Part shown: piece by piece, positions 43,509 to 53,190 of the stretch
Numbering within the stretch: the stretch's first letter is position 1
Layout of the letters: each line of letters starts with the position of its first letter
Source of the DNA: JBGPTK01 sp963797765
Lineage (GTDB): Bacteria; Acidobacteriota; Terriglobia; Acidiferrales; UBA7541
DNA length: 64,000 nucleotides
Direction: 5' to 3'
Assembly: GCA_963797765.1 (NCBI GenBank)
Contig: CAWCQU010000002.1
Coordinates: 930,001 to 994,000 of the forward strand
Made by a program: the position numbers and the translations under genes
The notes under the pieces: generated by a model
Database searches by the model: none
Told to the model about the DNA's origin: nothing
Seen by the model: the letters and a program-made list of their open reading frames with translations, nothing else

Positions 43509-44228
43509 TCAAATCTGGGCACGGTGATAGATGCGAAATTCGGGGATGATGGTGTCCGCATCCTGCTGGATGCAAAAGACGATCGCTTTTGCTACTGCAT
43601 CCGCATTCAGCCAGTCGAGGCCCAACTTCCATTCCGCGGATTCGTAAGCCATCGGAGTTTCGATCATGCCGGGTGTGAGCGACGTGACGCGGATGCGCGT
43701 TTTCTTCAAATCTTTGGCGACGGATTCGGCAAATCCGATGATTCCCCATTTCGAAGCGCAGTAGGCGGAAGAATCTTCTTCTCCCTTTTTGCCTGAGCCA
43801 GAGGACACAAAGATCAATGTGCCGTCGCCGCGCTCGAGCATATTCTGGACGAGCACCTCGCGCGTGCACAGAAAATGGCCTTTCAAGTTGCTGTCGTGAA
43901 TCTGGTCCCACATGGCGGAATCCGTTTTCCAGACGGGCGAAGTGATGCGGACTCCCGCATTGTTGATCAGAACATCGATGCGGCCGAAAGCCGCCACGGT
44001 TTGCCGGACCATTTCCTTCACGGCATTCTCGTTGCCGATATTTATGGGAAACGCGAGGGTGCGCACGCTGAATTTTTTAGCGACATCTTCCATTGCTTTT
44101 TTGAGTTCCTCGTCGCGCATATCTGCCCCTGCGATGTTCATGCCCTCCGCAGCCAGCCGTTCCGCAACCAATAGCCCCAGTCCGCGAGCCGCTCCCGTGA
44201 TAAGTGCAACTTTCCCTTTTAAGTCCAC
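43509..44228 (-). CDS. Short-chain dehydrogenase/reductase
   Basis: The 239-residue protein shows the classical SDR signature: cofactor loop TGAARGLG, NNAG near residue 90, catalytic serine in FVSSGSGKKG and Y-X3-K in YCASK. Substrate is unknown. The start is GTG at 44228, where AAGGAG lies 8 bases upstream and the protein opens with VDLKGKVALITG, as in most SDRs. It is last in a minus-strand run, 69 bases after the BNR protein gene. Confidence 0.88.
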   Translation of the reverse strand: MDLKGKVALITGAARGLGLLVAERLAAEGMNIAGADMRDEELKKAMEDVAKKFSVRTLAFPINIGNENAVKEMVRQTVAAFGRIDVLINNAGVRITSPVWKTDSAMWDQIHDSNLKGHFLCTREVLVQNMLERGDGTLIFVSSGSGKKGEEDSSAYCASKWGIIGFAESVAKDLKKTRIRVTSLTPGMIETPMAYESAEWKLGLDWLNADAVAKAIVFCIQQDADTIIPEFRIYHRAQI

Positions 44229-44297
44229 GCTCAATTCTCCTTCGCTGGGTTTGCGCAAATGTAAAAATCTTTCTTTGAAAATGAATCGAAACAAATT

Positions 44298-47200
44298 TTA
44301 TTTCTCACCGCCAGGATCTTGGCCGCCGGTTTCGGATTGATCCTGCCGTGGATAAAACGAAATTCCGGGAATGCCGCTCTTGGCCATTTGCTGGTTGAGC
44401 GAAACCAGATCCTTGTCGACTAATTGCTTCCAGTCGCCGAGTTGCTGATTCACTTTCACGCTCACGTCCTGAAACGCCGCGTAATTTTGCCGCGTGGGAA
44501 GCGAATCCGCGTCTTCGACGTTGCTTTCGAGTTCGGCCAATTGGCCCGAGAGCTTGATCGGGAATTTGATCAGGTCTTTCAGAGTCTTCAATTTGATCTG
44601 GATCAGGGAATCTTCCACCACGGCTGCTTTTTTCTGCAATTCCGCGGCAGCCGCGAGCACGGCTTTGGCTTTTGGATCGCCGCCAAGCCGGGTTTGCAAG
44701 GTTTCGAGTTGAGTCCGCAATTCGCGCGTTTCCAGAATGGCCCCGGAAGCGCGGCTGAGCAGATCGCGAATTTGCAGAGCGAATTCGAGCTGTTTTTCAA
44801 GGTCCGCTGAGCTGACCTGCACGCGCGGATCGAGCTTGACTTCAATTGGCACTGTTTGCGATTGGCCGTCCACCGTCAGCTTCACTTGATATTGGCCGGG
44901 AGTGACCAACGGTCCGCGGGGGCGGCCGGAAAGAAATACGTCGCCCGGCACCGTATTTGGCGGAGCGTATCGAAGATTCCAAATGAAGCGGTTCAAGCCG
45001 GCGGAGTCCGGCAACGGCGGAGCGACCGGCGGCGGCAAGATCACGTCTTCGGAAACCTCCGGCGCCTGTTTTCTGGGATTGTGAAATCTGCGTACGAGCT
45101 TGCCGTTCGAATCGGTGATTTCCAGCGTCATGGGTCCGGAAGGCGCCGCGCCGAGCGAATAATAAATCAACGCGCCATTGGGTGGATTGGTGCCGACGGA
45201 CGACTGGCGCGGCAAAAAGAATTCCCCCGGGTTGATTCGGTAGGCGGCTGCGGGTTTGAACAGATGGAATCCAGCGCTGGCTGTGGCCGAGTCGAACTGC
45301 CGGAGCGGAGAGATATCGTCCAGAATCCAGAACGCCCGGCCGTGCGTGGCGATTGCCAGATCATTGCCCTTCACAATTAGATCGTAAACCGGCGCCGTGG
45401 GAAGATTTAACTGCAGCGATTGCCAGTGCGCGCCGTCGTCAATCGAAACCCACACTCCCGTCTCCGTGCCGGCAAAAAGCAAATCGGGGCGCTGCGGATC
45501 CTGCCGCACCACATGCACATAAGAATCCGGCGGCAGGCCCTCGGCGATGGATGTCCACGTTTTTCCGAAATCCTTGGTTTTGTAAGCATACGGACGGTAA
45601 TCATCCGACCGGTGCCGGTCGATTGCCATGTAAGCCGTCCCGGGATCGTGCGCGGAAGCGTCGATCAGGCTGACCATGCTCCATTCTGGCAATTGCTTTG
45701 GGGTGACGTCCGCCCAGCTCTTGCCGCCATCCCGCGTCAGGTGAACCAGGCCGTCATCCGAACCCACCCAGATCAAGTCTTTTTCCAGGGGAGAAGGTGC
45801 GATCGCAAAAATCGTGTCGTAGTATTCGACGCTGGTGTTGTCCTGGCTGATCGGCCCGCCGGATGATTGTTGTTTTGATTTGTCGTTGCGCGTCAGGTCC
45901 GGACTGATGATGGACCAGCTCATTCCCCGGTCAGTCGTCTTGAAAAGAACTTCGCCGCCGTAATAGAGAGAATCGGGATCGATAAGCGAGCTGGCCAGCG
46001 GCGAATTCCATTGGAAGCGGTGCTCTAATTCCGCCGCCGCTTTTCCGATGGGAGGCAGCGGCACGGGAGAAATATCCAGAGCCTCCCCGGTGCGCTTATC
46101 AAAGCGCGAGACGGGACCGCCACCATGAGAATGAAATGCGCTACCGTAGACGATATTCGGATCGGGCAAATAGGGAACCAGAAATCCGCTCTCTCCACCT
46201 GCTACTGGATACCATTCGGGCTTATCGATATATCCCAAATCGCCGCGGCTGGCGATTGCTACGGTAGTGTTGTCCTGCTGCGCGCCATACAAATAATACG
46301 GAAAGCGATTATCCGCCGCGACGTGATAGAACTGCGCGGTGGGCTGGTTGTCATGCCCCGTCCAGGTTTTGCCGCCATCCTGAGAAATTCCAACCCCGCC
46401 ATCGCTGGCCATGATCATGCGATCCGAATTCGTGGGATCAATCCACAAGCCGTGAATATCGCCGAGCGGCACGGTGACTTCGTCGAATCGGTAGCCGCCG
46501 TCATTCGAGCGGTAGGCTTGCGCGCTCAGCACATAGACCGTATCCGCATTTTTTGGATCGGCCACCACATGCGATTCATACCACGGACGCAGCCGCAAGC
46601 CGTGATCGCTGTTCACGCGCCGCCAGCTTTTTCCGCCATCGTTCGAGCGATACAATCCGCCGTCCTTGGCTTCGATCATCGCGTAAACTCGATTCGAATC
46701 CGCTCCGGAAACAGAAACTCCAATTCGCCCGAGCACGCCTTCGGGCAGGCCGTGTCCTTCGAGATGAGTCCAGGTTGTGCCGCCGTCGTTCGAGCGGTAA
46801 ATTCCGCTGCCCGGTCCGCCGCTCACCAAACTGTATGGAGTGCGGTACGCTTCCCAGAGCGACGCAAAAAGAATGTGTGAATTGTGCGGATCGAAAGCAA
46901 CGTCAATGGCGCCGGTCTTTTCGTCCTTGTAAAGAACTTTTTCCCAGGTCTTCCCGCCATCAGTGGTTCGGAATAATCCGCGCTCCGAATTCGTTCCGTA
47001 TGCGTGGCCCAGCGCCGCGACGAACACGCGATTTGCATCGAGCGGATCGACAATCACCCGTCCGATGAAACGCGTATCTCTCAAACCGATGTTCGTCCAC
47101 GTCTGTCCACCGTCCACGGATTTGTAAACACCGTCGCCATAAGAAATGTCACCGCGGATGCAGGCTTCTCCCGTTCCCACATAAATAATATTTGGATCGG

Positions 47201-47534
47201 AAGGAGCGACATCCATGCTGCCGATGGAGGAAATCGGCTGATGATCGAAAAGTGGTTTCCATTGAATGCCGCCGTCGGTGGTTTTCCAGATTCCGCCGGC
47301 GACGGAACCGAAGTAGAAAACGTTCGAATCGCCAGCAATTCCGGCCACAGCGATGGTTCTTCCGCCACGTATTGGCCCGACAAGCCGCCAGCGCAATCCC
47401 GCGAGTTGCCGAGCGGAACCCGAGGGATTTTGGGCTTGAGAGGACTGGGCGTGAATCCAACCGGCTGCGGCGAAAAGCAATAGAAAAGCAATTCCGAGGA
47501 GTACGAAATACGGCCAGAACTTGGATCGGATCAT
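44298..47534 (-). CDS. Secreted sortilin/BNR-repeat beta-propeller protein
   Basis: The 1078-residue protein has a signal peptide (FVLLGIAFLLLFAAAGWIHAQ) and many BNR/Asp-box repeats (TTDGGKTWEKV, SNDGGTTWTHL, SQDGGKTWTGH). They build the double propeller of VPS10/sortilin-like proteins, up to about residue 760. The C-terminal 300 residues hold a beta-rich region and helices. Such proteins are plentiful in Acidobacteriota; glycoside binding or hydrolysis is proposed but not shown here. ATG at 47534 is supported by AGGAGGGG upstream. It lies in a run with a DUF4440 protein upstream and an SDR downstream. Confidence 0.88.
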   Translation of the reverse strand: MIRSKFWPYFVLLGIAFLLLFAAAGWIHAQSSQAQNPSGSARQLAGLRWRLVGPIRGGRTIAVAGIAGDSNVFYFGSVAGGIWKTTDGGIQWKPLFDHQPISSIGSMDVAPSDPNIIYVGTGEACIRGDISYGDGVYKSVDGGQTWTNIGLRDTRFIGRVIVDPLDANRVFVAALGHAYGTNSERGLFRTTDGGKTWEKVLYKDEKTGAIDVAFDPHNSHILFASLWEAYRTPYSLVSGGPGSGIYRSNDGGTTWTHLEGHGLPEGVLGRIGVSVSGADSNRVYAMIEAKDGGLYRSNDGGKSWRRVNSDHGLRLRPWYESHVVADPKNADTVYVLSAQAYRSNDGGYRFDEVTVPLGDIHGLWIDPTNSDRMIMASDGGVGISQDGGKTWTGHDNQPTAQFYHVAADNRFPYYLYGAQQDNTTVAIASRGDLGYIDKPEWYPVAGGESGFLVPYLPDPNIVYGSAFHSHGGGPVSRFDKRTGEALDISPVPLPPIGKAAAELEHRFQWNSPLASSLIDPDSLYYGGEVLFKTTDRGMSWSIISPDLTRNDKSKQQSSGGPISQDNTSVEYYDTIFAIAPSPLEKDLIWVGSDDGLVHLTRDGGKSWADVTPKQLPEWSMVSLIDASAHDPGTAYMAIDRHRSDDYRPYAYKTKDFGKTWTSIAEGLPPDSYVHVVRQDPQRPDLLFAGTETGVWVSIDDGAHWQSLQLNLPTAPVYDLIVKGNDLAIATHGRAFWILDDISPLRQFDSATASAGFHLFKPAAAYRINPGEFFLPRQSSVGTNPPNGALIYYSLGAAPSGPMTLEITDSNGKLVRRFHNPRKQAPEVSEDVILPPPVAPPLPDSAGLNRFIWNLRYAPPNTVPGDVFLSGRPRGPLVTPGQYQVKLTVDGQSQTVPIEVKLDPRVQVSSADLEKQLEFALQIRDLLSRASGAILETRELRTQLETLQTRLGGDPKAKAVLAAAAELQKKAAVVEDSLIQIKLKTLKDLIKFPIKLSGQLAELESNVEDADSLPTRQNYAAFQDVSVKVNQQLGDWKQLVDKDLVSLNQQMAKSGIPGISFYPRQDQSETGGQDPGGEK

Positions 47535-47595
47535 GACACCCCTCCTGGTACTGGCCCGGGACTTCCGGTTCACGCCAGAAGAGGCGGGCCATCAG

Positions 47596-48042
47596 CTACG
47601 GAAGAATCGGCGTTTCCTGGTTCAGGACGGCTACCCATTTCCCTTTCCGCAGAACCCATACGGAGCCCTCATGAACGGAGGAGGGTGGGAAGGGCTTTCC
47701 CTTGTAAAGGCCGGACCGTGTGGCTTTGTAGATGAGAATGACCGTTTGGCTGTTGGGCTTGAGGACGGTGAAGGATTCGAGCTTGTAGTCGGTGATGGTC
47801 CGGTCGGGCAAGGAAGCCAGGAAATCGGATTTGGTCAGGATTCCGGTATCGAAAACGATTCGGGCGTCGTCTGCTACTAACTCGCTGAACTTGGCTGCGT
47901 CTTTTTGTTTTACCGCTTCCCAGACGGCGTGTTCATTGGCGATGACCTGCTGGTCCGGCGCGGCAGGCGTCTGCGCGGGAAGAGCGGCAGGCAAAAACAC
48001 AAATAGCAAGAAGAGGGCCCGCCACGACGAAAAAACTTTCAT
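47596..48042 (-). CDS. Secreted DUF4440/SnoaL-like protein
   Basis: The 148-residue precursor has a signal peptide (WRALFLLFVFLPAALPAQ). A cone-shaped NTF2-like domain follows: EHAVWEAVKQKDAAKFSELVADDARIVF in parts, then YKLESFTVLKPNSQTVILIYKA and GSVWVLRKGKWVAVLNQETP. The DUF4440 family serves as enzyme or binding module; no catalytic residues can be named. It is 61 bases upstream of the BNR gene and probably cotranscribed. Confidence 0.82.
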   Translation of the reverse strand: MKVFSSWRALFLLFVFLPAALPAQTPAAPDQQVIANEHAVWEAVKQKDAAKFSELVADDARIVFDTGILTKSDFLASLPDRTITDYKLESFTVLKPNSQTVILIYKATRSGLYKGKPFPPSSVHEGSVWVLRKGKWVAVLNQETPILP

Positions 48043-48128
48043 CGAATGTCCTCAGTGATGGACTGCTCGTACGAGACGACGAATTAAAGCCCTTTTTATA
48101 AATGGTCCGGCAGGTTTTTCAGCCCCGC

Positions 48129-48198
48129 CTTCAGGGGCTAAAGCCCGAATTTTCAACGCAATTTGATGTCGGAGCTGAAGCTCCGACCCCCTAAAAAC
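48129..48198 (+). repeat. Dispersed repeats C and B, adjacent
   Basis: CTTCAGGGGCTAAAGCCC (repeat C, 48129-48146) is followed by repeat B at 48178-48198, an exact 21-base match in reverse complement to 9891-9911. The same pair occurs at 9891-10096. Confidence 0.7.
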
Positions 48199-48291
48199 CA
48201 TTTACGAGTTAGTTTCTAGATACAGACCCTGGCGTGAGCCGGCTTGCCTGGGCACGAGAGCGGCCGGCTTACGCGCGACGGGACATTGCAG

Positions 48292-51200
48292 TTAGAAGTT
48301 AACCTTGAATACGAACTGAATCACTCGCGCTCCGCCGGTGCCGCCATCGGCGACGATGTTGTTGAACCCGGCGCTGCCCACATACGCATAGCTCTGGCCC
48401 AAACCGGCGTCCACGGCGAGCAAGTTGGCCAGGGTGAACTGCGGATGATTGAACAGGTTGAAGAATTGAGCGGCGAACTCGATGTTGCGAGACTCTCCGA
48501 ACGGAAAGAGTTTCTTCACCTGGAAATCGGTGTTGCTGAATCCCGATGCGCGCAGGCTGTCGCGGCCGGCGGTGGGGAACGATCCCGTCTGGGCTTGGAC
48601 AAAACGAGCGTTGGGATTATTGGCCAGATAGCCGACCGTGCCGCCGGAAGAATTTTTGACCGGCGTGACTAACGTCCCCAGGTTCCCGATGCCGTTGGGA
48701 TTGACGATCGCGCGCTGCACGGTGCTATCGCCATTGCCGGTGGAATTGGCGAGGCTCAGCGGAGTCCACGGCGTGCCGGAGGAGCCCGTGTAGGAGAACG
48801 CGGTGCTCCAACCTCCCAACACCTGGCGTTTCAGCCCGGCTCCGGTGTTGTACCAGGGAAGATTCCAGAGGCCCACGAGCACGAAACGCTGCGGCACGTC
48901 GAGGACGGAGGGTCCTCGCTCATTGCGGAGATTGCGCCAATCCTGCGGACGGCGAGGATCGGTGTAATTGTTGAAAAATTCGTTGGTGGCGTCGTCGATC
49001 GCCTTGCTCCAGGTGTAATTGGCGTCGAATTGCACGCCATGGCTGAAGCGGTGAGTGAGTTCAAAAATTCCGGCATTGTAGTTGGAATCGCCGATTGGGA
49101 GATGGGTGGTAAGGGGGCTTGTGAAACCATACTGAGAATAGGGCCCTTTGCCGACGGCAGCGGTGAATTGGGTGAGAGTTGGCATGGTGTTCAGCACCGC
49201 TTGCGAAGGAACCTGCGAGGCGGAGAAATAGGTGGGCAAAAACGCGCTCAGGGGAGGCACGAAGGCAGCGTTCAGGCGGGACTGCACGCTCAAGTGAGTT
49301 CCCTTGGTGTACAGATAACGCCCAGTCAGAGTCCAATTGTGCGCCAGATCATGCTCGACGCTCAGAGTGGCGGTCTGGAAATTGGGCCGAATCTGGTCCG
49401 GCACGTAGGAGGCGATAATGCTGCGCGCCAGGGCCGTGGTGGTGAGCGGGACGAGAGTATTTGGAATGCCGCCGTTCTGGAGGAAGCTGGAAGTGGGAAT
49501 TGGGATCCCGCAGGGATTGCAGGGAGTAATGATCACCTGCTGAAGAGACGAAGGCAATTCACCGCCGCCTACATACGCGCCGAAAATGGGCGAGTAGGAG
49601 ATGCCGTACCCGCCGCGGACCGCAGTCCTGCCATTGCCGAAAACATCCCAGGCAAATCCCACCCGCGGACCCCAATCGTTTTTCGAGACGGAGGGTACGC
49701 CGAAGGTGATCACACCGGGAACGTTGGCGATCGCTTCGCCTTGTTGACTGGCCATGTCGCGCATCAAGGAATTGAATTCGTAGCGAATCCCTAGATAGAG
49801 CGTGACGTTATGCGTCAGCTTCCACTGATCCTGCGCGTACCAATTAAGTTCATAATTATTTAAGGCAATATTCGTGCCACCATTGCCGCGCTCGCCGGCG
49901 ACGGTTGGCGGGATGTCGGTGACGAAATCCTCGAGGTTCACATAGTTGTACTGCCCGCGCGGCGCGACGTTGCTGATCGCGGTGACGATGTTGTTTTGCA
50001 AATCGACGCCGAACTTGAACAGGTGCTTGCCCTTCTGCCAAGACACATCGTCGAGCAATTGATAAATGTCGTTAAACGAACCGCTGGGCACCGAGCCGGG
50101 AGGCCCGATTTGCAGGGGAATCTGGCCCAGGATGATGTTGGGAATATTCTGCGCGGCGGGATTGACGACGGCGAAATTCGTGGTTTGCCGGTGGTAGGCC
50201 AAATGCGCGTCGTTGAGCAGCGCCGGGCTAAAGGTGTGAGAATAACCGATCGAAGCCAGGTAGTTGCTGATCTGGCGATTGGCATTGAGCGAAGCCACGG
50301 GAGCGCCAGCGATCACGCCATTGGGCCCATCGTTATAGTTGAAACGGAAATGAACCTGGTCGTTGGTACCGACATTCCAATCCGAACTGGCCAAAACGCG
50401 CTGGTTATTTGCAAAGGTGGGAATGGCGTTGGTAACGGGGCCCACGGGAATCGCGGTTCCCAGAACGACGGGCCAGGTGGCAGCGCTATTCGCGGTGGCG
50501 GCGGTGGCGCCGAACGACTTCATGAAATTCAGTATGAAGGGACTGACGGCGGCCGGAGTGCCGAAGCGGGAAGTTCCCGCGGGAAGCGCCGCCAAAGTGG
50601 CATAGCCGGCGGCAGTGGGGAAGACCGTGGTGCTGGAGAGGCTGGAAACACCGGTAGCCTCGTGTTCATAGGCGCCGAAAAAGAAAAGTTTGTTGTGAAC
50701 AACAGGACCACCGAGAGTGCCGCCGATGCGGTTGTAGTCAAACCTGGGATTTCCGGTAAGGGCGCCGGTGCTGACGCCTTTTTGGGTGGTGGCATCGGTG
50801 GCGTTGTAGTGGCGATTCTGGTTGTAGATATAGGCGTTGCCGTGGAATTGATTGGTGCCGGTCTTGGTGACGATGTTGAACATGCCACCGGCAAATTGGC
50901 CGTATTCGGCATCGAAATTGTTTTTGGTGAGGCTGAATTCCTGCACCGCGTCTTGAATGACGAAGGCTTGCGGACCGGTGTTAATGGGATCGTTGTCATC
51001 GACGCCATCGATCACGAAATTGTTGTTGCGGGCGCGAGCTCCTCCGATGGCACCCACCGAACCGCCGGCGACCGTACTGACCTGTTGCAGCGCCTGGCCG
51101 CGAGTGAGACCGACCGTGTTGATGTCGGCGACGCCGGGACTGAGCAGGGCCAAACGGTTCACATCCACCGAAGCGATGGGGAGGTTCGCGACCTGTGACT

Positions 51201-51618
51201 GGGTAAAGGTAGCGGTGATCTGGGTGCTGGTGGTTTCCACCGGAGCCACGGCGCCGGTCACTTCCACCTTCTGGGTAACTTCACCCAATTGAAGCGTGAT
51301 GGCGATCGAGGAGCGCACGTTCAAGCGCACCTCCAAGGAACCGACGGCGGTCTTGAATCCTTTGACGTTGGCCGTAAAGGTGTAGGCACCAATGGGCATG
51401 GTGGGAAAGGTGAAGATGCCGGCGTCGTTGGTGGTGGTGCTGGTGCTGACGCCGGTGTCCGAGTTTCGAAGGACAACCGAAGCATTGGGCACAGGGGCGC
51501 CGGTGGAGTCGACGACGGTGCCCGCGACCGAGCCCGCGGTCAACTGCCCGAAAGCCGGGACCGCACACAGGAGCAGCGCAGCCAGAAGTGTGCAAATTTC
51601 AATTCGGCTCTTTCGCAT
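48292..51618 (-). CDS. Oar-like TonB-dependent outer-membrane receptor
   Basis: The 1108-residue protein has a signal peptide (LLAALLLCAVPAFGQ), a carboxypeptidase-regulatory-like domain (GTVVDSTGAPVPNASVVLRN) at about residues 30-115, and a plug-like region (GARARNNNFVIDGVDDNDP). A long beta-barrel follows, ending in aromatic strand VIQFVFKVNF. This is the Oar/OmpA-like TonB-dependent receptor family expanded in Acidobacteriota, probably taking up large polymers or peptides. GAGGAG lies about 12 bases before the ATG. It is 62 bases downstream of the dipeptidase gene on the same strand, so probably cotranscribed and under the same GntR-type operator. Confidence 0.9.
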   Translation of the reverse strand: MRKSRIEICTLLAALLLCAVPAFGQLTAGSVAGTVVDSTGAPVPNASVVLRNSDTGVSTSTTTNDAGIFTFPTMPIGAYTFTANVKGFKTAVGSLEVRLNVRSSIAITLQLGEVTQKVEVTGAVAPVETTSTQITATFTQSQVANLPIASVDVNRLALLSPGVADINTVGLTRGQALQQVSTVAGGSVGAIGGARARNNNFVIDGVDDNDPINTGPQAFVIQDAVQEFSLTKNNFDAEYGQFAGGMFNIVTKTGTNQFHGNAYIYNQNRHYNATDATTQKGVSTGALTGNPRFDYNRIGGTLGGPVVHNKLFFFGAYEHEATGVSSLSSTTVFPTAAGYATLAALPAGTSRFGTPAAVSPFILNFMKSFGATAATANSAATWPVVLGTAIPVGPVTNAIPTFANNQRVLASSDWNVGTNDQVHFRFNYNDGPNGVIAGAPVASLNANRQISNYLASIGYSHTFSPALLNDAHLAYHRQTTNFAVVNPAAQNIPNIILGQIPLQIGPPGSVPSGSFNDIYQLLDDVSWQKGKHLFKFGVDLQNNIVTAISNVAPRGQYNYVNLEDFVTDIPPTVAGERGNGGTNIALNNYELNWYAQDQWKLTHNVTLYLGIRYEFNSLMRDMASQQGEAIANVPGVITFGVPSVSKNDWGPRVGFAWDVFGNGRTAVRGGYGISYSPIFGAYVGGGELPSSLQQVIITPCNPCGIPIPTSSFLQNGGIPNTLVPLTTTALARSIIASYVPDQIRPNFQTATLSVEHDLAHNWTLTGRYLYTKGTHLSVQSRLNAAFVPPLSAFLPTYFSASQVPSQAVLNTMPTLTQFTAAVGKGPYSQYGFTSPLTTHLPIGDSNYNAGIFELTHRFSHGVQFDANYTWSKAIDDATNEFFNNYTDPRRPQDWRNLRNERGPSVLDVPQRFVLVGLWNLPWYNTGAGLKRQVLGGWSTAFSYTGSSGTPWTPLSLANSTGNGDSTVQRAIVNPNGIGNLGTLVTPVKNSSGGTVGYLANNPNARFVQAQTGSFPTAGRDSLRASGFSNTDFQVKKLFPFGESRNIEFAAQFFNLFNHPQFTLANLLAVDAGLGQSYAYVGSAGFNNIVADGGTGGARVIQFVFKVNF

Positions 51619-51680
51619 CGTATTGTTCTCCTCAGTAAGCCATTAGACGCACGGCGCGATTCGCGGCGAGCGCCGGCACA

Positions 51681-52814
51681 TCAGCTATTTTTCAGAACTT
51701 GCTTATAGACTCGCAGAAAGTTGAGTCCGAGAATTTTTTCAAGGTCTCCGGTGGAGTATCCGCGCTTGCGCAATCCCTGCGCAATCACGTGATAACGCTG
51801 GGGACCGTTGACCGCGTCGATATAAGGCGGGAAGCGGCTTTTCAAGGCCTTCATTTCCCGTTCTCCGTAGAGCCTCATATGGCGGTCCCACTCCGCGTCC
51901 GGAGCCCGGCCGGCCCACGCGGCCACGTTGAAATCGGAGCCGATGCCGATGTGATCGGGGCCGACGAGCTTCATCATGTAGTCGTAGTGGTCCAACACAT
52001 CATCGAGCGTGGAGAGTGGCTTGTTGCTGACGAACCAGTTGAAACAGGTGAGGCCCATCACCCCGCCCTTGGCGGCGAGCGCTTTGATCTGTTCGTCGGT
52101 TTTATTGCGTGGATGGTCGCAGACAGCTTTGCAATTGGTGTGCGAATAGACGATCGGACCTTTGGAGACTTCGACGGCATCGAGGGTGGTCTGGTATCCG
52201 GTGTGGGAAACATCCACGAGCATTCCCAGTTCGTTCATCCGGTGGACCATGTCCACGCCGTAATAACTGAGCCCTGCTTGGGTTCGTTCCGTGCAGCCAT
52301 CGCCCACCCAATTGCGCCAATTGAAGGTGAGCTGCATTTGGCGCAAGCCCATGTCGTAAAACGTGTCCAGATTTTTCAAGTCGAGCCCGATGGCGGCGCT
52401 GTTTTGAAAATTGATCAGAACGCCGAGCTTGCCTTGCTTTTTCGCGAGTTCCACATCGTTGGGTCCGCGAATCAGCATCATGCGATCGGGGTAAGTGGCA
52501 ATCTGGTTCAGTTGGTTGGAGATGGCAGCGACGGAAGTGGTATAGGCATCGCCCGGCTCGACGTCGCCGAGAGTTGGGCCAACCATGGTGATTCCGGCTT
52601 CCTTGATGATCGAAAACCCGGCATCCGGGAGCGATGGTTTGGGTTGGAACCCGGAAAGATCGTCGATCACGATGCTGCGGGAGATCAGTTCATCGATCTC
52701 CGAGGAAGCATCCTGTGGAGCGGCGATAGCGGGAATAGGCAAGGATGAACGGAGAGAAGCGCCGACCGCCGAAACAGCAAGTCCTTTCAATACCTGACGC
52801 CGCGAAATCGCCAT
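51681..52814 (-). CDS. Tat-exported M19 (membrane dipeptidase-like) protein
   Basis: The N-terminus SRRQVLKGLAVSAVGA is a twin-arginine signal, so the folded protein is exported. The body matches the renal dipeptidase family M19, with VDVSHTGYQTTLDAV and YSHTNCKAVCDHPRN providing histidine ligands and HIGIGSDFN the catalytic aspartate. The first family motif (HXD) and the bridging glutamate are not evident: SIVIDDLSGFQ and INFQNSAAIG stand in their places. Metal content and activity may differ from classical dipeptidases. It heads an operon with the Oar-like receptor. A TGTCA-N9-TGACA palindrome lies 44 bases upstream. Confidence 0.85.
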   Translation of the reverse strand: MAISRRQVLKGLAVSAVGASLRSSLPIPAIAAPQDASSEIDELISRSIVIDDLSGFQPKPSLPDAGFSIIKEAGITMVGPTLGDVEPGDAYTTSVAAISNQLNQIATYPDRMMLIRGPNDVELAKKQGKLGVLINFQNSAAIGLDLKNLDTFYDMGLRQMQLTFNWRNWVGDGCTERTQAGLSYYGVDMVHRMNELGMLVDVSHTGYQTTLDAVEVSKGPIVYSHTNCKAVCDHPRNKTDEQIKALAAKGGVMGLTCFNWFVSNKPLSTLDDVLDHYDYMMKLVGPDHIGIGSDFNVAAWAGRAPDAEWDRHMRLYGEREMKALKSRFPPYIDAVNGPQRYHVIAQGLRKRGYSTGDLEKILGLNFLRVYKQVLKNS

Positions 52815-52857
52815 TCAGAAGCTCCTGGATAGATTAAGTACAGCCCCCCACCTGAGG

Positions 52858-52878
52858 CTGTCATTAATGATGTGACAG
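52858..52878 (-). promoter_or_regulatory. Probable GntR operator, dipeptidase promoter
   Basis: CTGTCA at 52858-52863 and TGACAG at 52873-52878 flank nine bases. The core TGTCA-N9-TGACA is the same as at 53050-53078. It lies 44-64 bases upstream of the dipeptidase start codon. Confidence 0.6.
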
Positions 52879-53049
52879 ATTGAATGCTTTTATGCCAGGC
52901 GGCGCAGGTTGTCAAGCGCCAAATGGAAACGCCGCGAGTGCGGCGCGTACAAATTTGCATACAGGCTATCGGGAAAATTTATGGGCGGGACGGCGGCATG
53001 GCTGCTGGTGAGCGCTGAAAATCAAGTTGCCTGGAAAGCACGCCAGTGC

Positions 53050-53078
53050 TATTTTGTCACTCGATAGATGACAAAATA
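53050..53078. promoter_or_regulatory. Probable GntR operator, regulator promoter
   Basis: TATTTTGTCA and TGACAAAATA form a perfect 10-bp inverted repeat with a nine-base spacer. It lies about 110 bases upstream of the GntR gene and shares its core with the site at 52858. Confidence 0.65.
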
Positions 53079-53173
53079 AGTAACCACAGAATTCATTCTC
53101 CGGCCGGCTGCGAGGATCTGGCTTTGGCGAACTGGCTCTGTGCGAAAAATTAGGTCTTGAATCAGGAAGCAGG

Positions 53174-53188
53174 AGTGACCCGGTCACT
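53174..53188 (+). promoter_or_regulatory. Palindrome at the GntR start codon
   Basis: AGTGACC-C-GGTCACT is a perfect 15-bp palindrome ending two bases before the ATG at 53191. It could be an autoregulatory site; it differs in spacing from the GTGA-N6-TCAC boxes. Confidence 0.4.
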
Positions 53189-53190
53189 GG

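Noticed and set aside
49996..51198. Plus-strand 400-codon glycine/valine-rich frame
   Set aside because: It mirrors the Oar-like receptor gene in the opposite strand and has the composition of a reverse-complement reading.
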